Source: Candidatus Roizmanbacteria bacterium RIFCSPHIGHO2_01_FULL_39_8 (lineage in GTDB: Bacteria > Patescibacteriota > Microgenomatia > UBA1406 > GWC2-37-13). Taken from it: a stretch of DNA of 8,882 nt. The translations under genes and the position numbers were made by a program. The DNA lies in assembly GCA_001789355.1 (NCBI GenBank), contig MFZI01000004.1:15451-24332 (forward strand), in the 5' to 3' direction. Positions 5,740 to 8,882 of this stretch are shown here, piece after piece. How positions within the stretch are numbered: the first letter of the stretch is position 1; the number at the start of each line of letters is the position of its first letter. The notes under the pieces are model-generated. The model ran no database searches, had not been told where the DNA came from, and saw only the letters and a program-made list of their open reading frames with translations.

Positions 5740-6453
5740 TCACTTTTTTGCATGTAGCACATATACCCCGCAGAGAAAATTTCTCACATAGGGAAAACCT
5801 TCGACGAATGGTTCCACTTTTTTAAGAGTGGTAGCCATTCCGTCAGGACAGAAAAAAGGCACCAATCCGACAAAATCATCCTCTATTACCCTGAATCCTG
5901 CTTTCTTGACCCAAGTCCTTATCAATAAAGGAAAATAGGATTTTTCTTTATGGATTCTATGATACAGCGAAACTTTTTCGATTATTTTAAGCAGTGGATT
6001 GTATCCATTTGGTTCCAAGATTATAATGTGTGACGCAACCTTAGCTACCGATTGAATTGCTTTTTGAGGAGAGTCAAGATGATGGAGTACTCCACGGATG
6101 ATCGCTATATCGAAGTTCCCAAATCTTTTAGGGATGTTATAAATGTTTCCCTTTTCAAAATAGATATTTTTGTTTTTTTTATAGAGTACCTTAGCCAGAT
6201 TTATCGCATTTCTTGAAGCATCAAATCCCAGTGTATATTCTGGTTTATACTTTTTATAAAGATCTATAGTATAAGATCCATCCCCACAACCCACGTCGAT
6301 TACCCTTTTTCCTTTCAATCTCATCATATCTATTGTCGCTCGGGTAAGCCTCTCGTTAGCGAGTCTGCTACTTAATAGAGCGTTCGTTGTATACAGATAT
6401 CCCCCATTTAGGCTGACATCGGAATCAAAAGGATTTGTCGAGTGATGTTTCAT
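5740..6453 (-). CDS. Class I SAM-dependent methyltransferase (Methyltransf_11/25-like)
   Basis: This is a compact 237-residue enzyme. SAM motif I is VIDVGCGDGS at 51-60, the acidic residue after strand 2 is in LGFDAS (75-80), and the motif IV region reads FDIAIIRGVLHHLDSP (114-129). LEPNGYNPLL at 146-155 is a characteristic post-core motif of glycan-cluster methyltransferases, where the Glu-Pro-Asn turn follows strand 5. The closing strand GVYVLHAKK is intact, unlike in the methyltransferase at 1322-2197. The likely role is O- or N-methylation of a sugar or lipid-linked glycan, but the acceptor cannot be read from the sequence. Its stop is one base from the stop of the GT2 gene, and its ATG is one base from the furthest upstream start of the divergent GT-C gene, so its promoter must lie inside that gene. 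No ribosome site is visible. Confidence 0.9.
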   Translation of the reverse strand: MKHHSTNPFDSDVSLNGGYLYTTNALLSSRLANERLTRATIDMMRLKGKRVIDVGCGDGSYTIDLYKKYKPEYTLGFDASRNAINLAKVLYKKNKNIYFEKGNIYNIPKRFGNFDIAIIRGVLHHLDSPQKAIQSVAKVASHIIILEPNGYNPLLKIIEKVSLYHRIHKEKSYFPLLIRTWVKKAGFRVIEDDFVGLVPFFCPDGMATTLKKVEPFVEGFPYVRNFLCGVYVLHAKK

Positions 6454-6454
6454 A

Positions 6455-8137
6455 TTGGTTTTTTGCTATTCTTATATCGTGAACGTCACCAATTATATAG
6501 CAAGAGTTAAGAAAATAAATATAAATAAAGCTGTCGTTCTCCTGAGTCTTTCTTTTATAGTTGCCTGTTTTAGTATTCTTCATGTCATTTTAGGTTATGC
6601 TAAAACTCCACCCGGGACGACATATATGTGGACGGGACACTATTATCTGGATTTATTCTATTACGTTGTATTTATAGCTCAGGGACAACATGGTCATTGG
6701 GTCGCTTTTCAACAATTCGCAACAGACGATCCATCCCGCTATTATCACTGGTTTCCTTATATTCTCATAGGTCAGGTGTTCCGTTTTTTTTCAATCTCAC
6801 CTTTTATCGTATACTGGATTGCAGTCTTTCTCCTTTCCTTCGTAGTGAGTTTTTTAATCTTGGTTGTTATTACTAAATTAATTGAAGAACAGGCCTTTCC
6901 GTTTCAGATCGCAGCTTTTTTACTGACTCTTTTTGCTACTCCTTTTTTCTTTATCTCTTCGGGGGAAATACAATATTATGACTACTGGTTCTCCTATAGC
7001 AGCTTTTTTCGAAGATTCGAACCAATACCACACCACTTATTAGGTATCATTGTCATCTTAGTCAGTCTGCTCTTTTTATCTCGCTATCTGAAACTATTCA
7101 AAAATCGTTCCTTTTTTAACACGCTCAAGAATTCGTTCGTGATAACAGGATTGATCGTCTTATTGTTAGGATTCTATCCCTTCCAGGCGGTAGTTTTGCT
7201 CGGTGGGATGGCGCTTAGCGTGACATATTATGGCGCATGCTTTATGCGTAGGCGTGATTGGATGAGCGTAACAAAACTTCTTACTTTCATATTTATCATT
7301 GGCGCAATCTCCTTTTCGGCAGGATTATTTTTTAAATCACTGTACAGTGAGACGTTTACTGCCGGTTTTAAAGAAACGGAGTCAAGATTTCATTACCTAT
7401 TGAGTCTAAAAGAAATAATACTTACCACCGGTCCTCTCATCCTGCTCCTTCCTCTTGGCTTTTTTTCCTATTCTAAGGAGATGAAACCTATCAGATTGGT
7501 ATTTCTTGCCTTTTTGCTTTCTAGCTACCTCCTGTTTTATTCCCCGGCAGATGCAATTATTGGGACACATAACAGAAGGTTTATTTCCCCTTTACAATAT
7601 GTTTTAGTTGGGGCTATTGGACTACTAGGGATAGTTTACCTAGCAAAAAGATTCTCTCTATCTGCAAAAAAAACAGTCCTTATCATTACCGTCGGGTTTA
7701 TTCTTTATTTTATCCCTGTGAATTATCAAGCCTTCAGAGTACTGCTTACGGATAAGAATCTTAATTCGCCTATCACTTATCTTCCAAGCGGGATCATTGA
7801 TGCGATGAAATTCGTTCGATCACGTCAGGACTCCGGCAATGTGCTCATGACGCCGAGCCAGTTTCTTGGGACAATAATTCCAGTCTACACAGACAGAAAA
7901 ACCTATGTAGCCAGACATATTGCAACACCGAACTATCTGGAAAAGAACATAAAGGCGAGTAATTTTTACCTAGGGGCGATGTCAAAAAACGAGGCAAAAT
8001 CCTTTTTAACCGAAAACAATATACGTTTTGTTATTTTGACTACTATTGAAGGATATGACGTACATGTGCTTTTTACTTACCCGTTTTTAGAACGAGTTTA
8101 CAAAAACAATGATGCTGTCGTTTTTGAAGTACGATAA
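6455..8137 (+). CDS. Polytopic GT-C-like membrane glycosyltransferase, paralogue of the protein at 2208-3989
   Basis: The longest frame gives 560 residues from TTG 6455. GTG at 6479 (codon 9) is an alternative start that would leave a more normal gap to the divergent methyltransferase, and neither has a ribosome site. A first helix at about 26-47 is followed by a loop with Asp66 and GQHGHW (77-82), then about ten membrane segments, including RRFEPIPHHLLGIIV (186-200) and HNRRFISPLQYVLVG (372-386). A soluble C-terminal region follows, with IIPVYTDRKTYVARH (474-488) and FLTENNIRFVIL (517-528). Each of these blocks matches the 2208-3989 protein. The plan suggests use of a lipid-phosphate sugar donor on the outer face of the membrane; the substrate is unknown. 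Its end overlaps the next gene by 29 bases, so the two are probably translationally coupled. Confidence 0.85.
   Translation: MVFCYSYIVNVTNYIARVKKININKAVVLLSLSFIVACFSILHVILGYAKTPPGTTYMWTGHYYLDLFYYVVFIAQGQHGHWVAFQQFATDDPSRYYHWFPYILIGQVFRFFSISPFIVYWIAVFLLSFVVSFLILVVITKLIEEQAFPFQIAAFLLTLFATPFFFISSGEIQYYDYWFSYSSFFRRFEPIPHHLLGIIVILVSLLFLSRYLKLFKNRSFFNTLKNSFVITGLIVLLLGFYPFQAVVLLGGMALSVTYYGACFMRRRDWMSVTKLLTFIFIIGAISFSAGLFFKSLYSETFTAGFKETESRFHYLLSLKEIILTTGPLILLLPLGFFSYSKEMKPIRLVFLAFLLSSYLLFYSPADAIIGTHNRRFISPLQYVLVGAIGLLGIVYLAKRFSLSAKKTVLIITVGFILYFIPVNYQAFRVLLTDKNLNSPITYLPSGIIDAMKFVRSRQDSGNVLMTPSQFLGTIIPVYTDRKTYVARHIATPNYLEKNIKASNFYLGAMSKNEAKSFLTENNIRFVILTTIEGYDVHVLFTYPFLERVYKNNDAVVFEVR
6492..6497 (-). 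promoter_or_regulatory. Possible -10 box for the methyltransferase at 5740-6453
   Basis: TATAAT reads perfectly on the minus strand about 40 bases before the ATG at 6453. No clear -35 box is found at the right distance. If real, the promoter lies inside the divergent gene, or that gene starts further downstream. Confidence 0.3.
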
Positions 8138-8882
8138 GAAATTACGTCCAAGAGTGACTTTTTTAGTCGAAGTTTTTCTCTATACCAATGTTTGGATATT
8201 TTTATATACCAAACTTCTGGTTTTTTTTCGAGCGCTTCCTTTGCAAAAAGGAAGTGAGACTTTCCTCATTCAAGAAGTTTCTCCCGAACCTTTCGAAATA
8301 CCCCTCTATATCTTTCTTACCTTAGGTCTAGCCTGTTGTATTTTTCTGTTTCACCGTTTTGTCGCTCACAGATTGAATACCCCGATTTTTTGGCTCATTT
8401 CTCTTTGTCTCGTGTTATTTATTTTATTTGCTTTTCAGTTAGGAGCGTATCCCCTTCATGGTGATTCTTTACCTTACCTCCCAAGAGAAGATAAGACATT
8501 TTACTTCATACGTATTTTCATTTACCTCGTTGGTGTTACCCTTGTAGTAAGCCAGCTTAGTCTTTTCGGAAGTTCAGTACGGACGTCTTTGCAACGGAAT
8601 ATACTTTATTTCTTTGCAATCTTACTTACCGCCTTTTTTATTTTTGAGCCCCAATTTCCCATCTCAGGTCAAGATTATGCGCATTTCTATGGTCCGATTT
8701 GGGAGGTAGCACATGGTAAAACAATCTTTACGCAAATGACTTCACAGTATGCATTTGTGTTAGTTCTTTTTTTGTCATTTCTTTTAAAATTAGGCCTGTT
8801 CCAGCTTCACTATCTACAGTATATTGTTTGGTTTATGTTTGTGGGGGAGTATCTTCTTATTTTTTACCTCATTTATAAAATA
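8109..8882 (+). CDS. Polytopic membrane protein, probable GT-C-like glycosyltransferase (3' end beyond the window)
   Basis: This frame is open for 258 codons to the right edge, starting at tandem ATGs (8109 and 8112) inside the previous gene; an in-frame TAG at 8088-8090 excludes an earlier start. Membrane segments are visible at about 17-40, 65-85, 93-112, 131-152, 165-180 and 215-255. PEPFEIPLY at 59-67 is almost identical to the motif in the gene fragment at 1-284, marking the two as paralogues. QDYAHFYGPIWEVAHGKTIFTQMTSQYAF at 188-216 is a loop with Asp189, followed by GP, HGK and SQY. It resembles the outer loop of GT-C-like proteins, in which an acidic residue precedes a conserved gp...HG...sqyg pattern. 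The C-terminal half is missing, so function is inferred from these features only. The overlap with the upstream gene suggests coupled translation. Confidence 0.85.
   Translation, partial: MMLSFLKYDKKLRPRVTFLVEVFLYTNVWIFLYTKLLVFFRALPLQKGSETFLIQEVSPEPFEIPLYIFLTLGLACCIFLFHRFVAHRLNTPIFWLISLCLVLFILFAFQLGAYPLHGDSLPYLPREDKTFYFIRIFIYLVGVTLVVSQLSLFGSSVRTSLQRNILYFFAILLTAFFIFEPQFPISGQDYAHFYGPIWEVAHGKTIFTQMTSQYAFVLVLFLSFLLKLGLFQLHYLQYIVWFMFVGEYLLIFYLIYKI

Noticed and set aside
5725..5760. Terminator between the convergent genes at 5738/5740
   Set aside because: A T-run is present at 5744-5749 but no stable inverted repeat precedes it on either strand.

Overview
The window is gene-dense, AT-rich DNA. It looks like part of a surface-glycan or glycolipid biosynthesis locus, probably from a Candidate Phyla Radiation (Patescibacteria) bacterium of the Microgenomates type. 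That placement is inference. It rests on very short or negative intergenic gaps, few Shine-Dalgarno sites, TTG/GTG start options, an in-frame AT-rich palindromic repeat inside a coding region, and large membrane proteins whose C-terminal tail resembles GT-C-like proteins I associate with those genomes. TGA acts as a stop (for example 1405-1407), which argues against the TGA-glycine lineages. No marker gene (rRNA, tRNA, ribosomal protein) is present to fix the taxonomy.

Layout. 1-284 (minus): 5' part of a polytopic membrane protein that runs off the left edge. 286-442 (plus): broken remnant of an NAD-dependent sugar epimerase/dehydratase. 439-1407 (plus): membrane-anchored polyprenyl-phosphate sugar transferase of family GT2. 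1322-2197 (minus): SAM methyltransferase whose 3' end overlaps the GT2 gene by 86 bp. 2208-3989 (minus): GT-C-like membrane protein carrying an inserted repeat. 4020-5027 (plus): Gfo/Idh/MocA sugar oxidoreductase. 5037-5738 (plus): second, soluble GT2 enzyme. 5740-6453 (minus): second SAM methyltransferase. 6455-8137 (plus): second GT-C-like membrane protein, a paralogue of the one at 2208-3989. 8109-8882 (plus): third GT-C-like membrane protein, open at the right edge and a paralogue of the fragment at 1-284. I see no stretch over 300 bases without a gene, and no RNA gene, CRISPR array, transposase or clear terminator.

How the genes may work together (inference from families). The GT2 enzymes would load a sugar onto a lipid carrier or extend a lipid-linked glycan on the cytoplasmic side. 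The GT-C-like proteins would then use lipid-linked sugars on the outer face of the membrane. The oxidoreductase would make a modified nucleotide sugar, and the methyltransferases would decorate sugars or the glycan. The set GT2 + methyltransferase + GT-C protein occurs twice, and the outer pair of membrane proteins is also paralogous, so the locus appears to have grown by duplication and rearrangement. I found no wholly new system. The most unusual points are the paired module structure, the repeat inserted in frame, the epimerase remnant, the overlapping convergent genes and the altered catalytic motifs in the GT2 enzymes.
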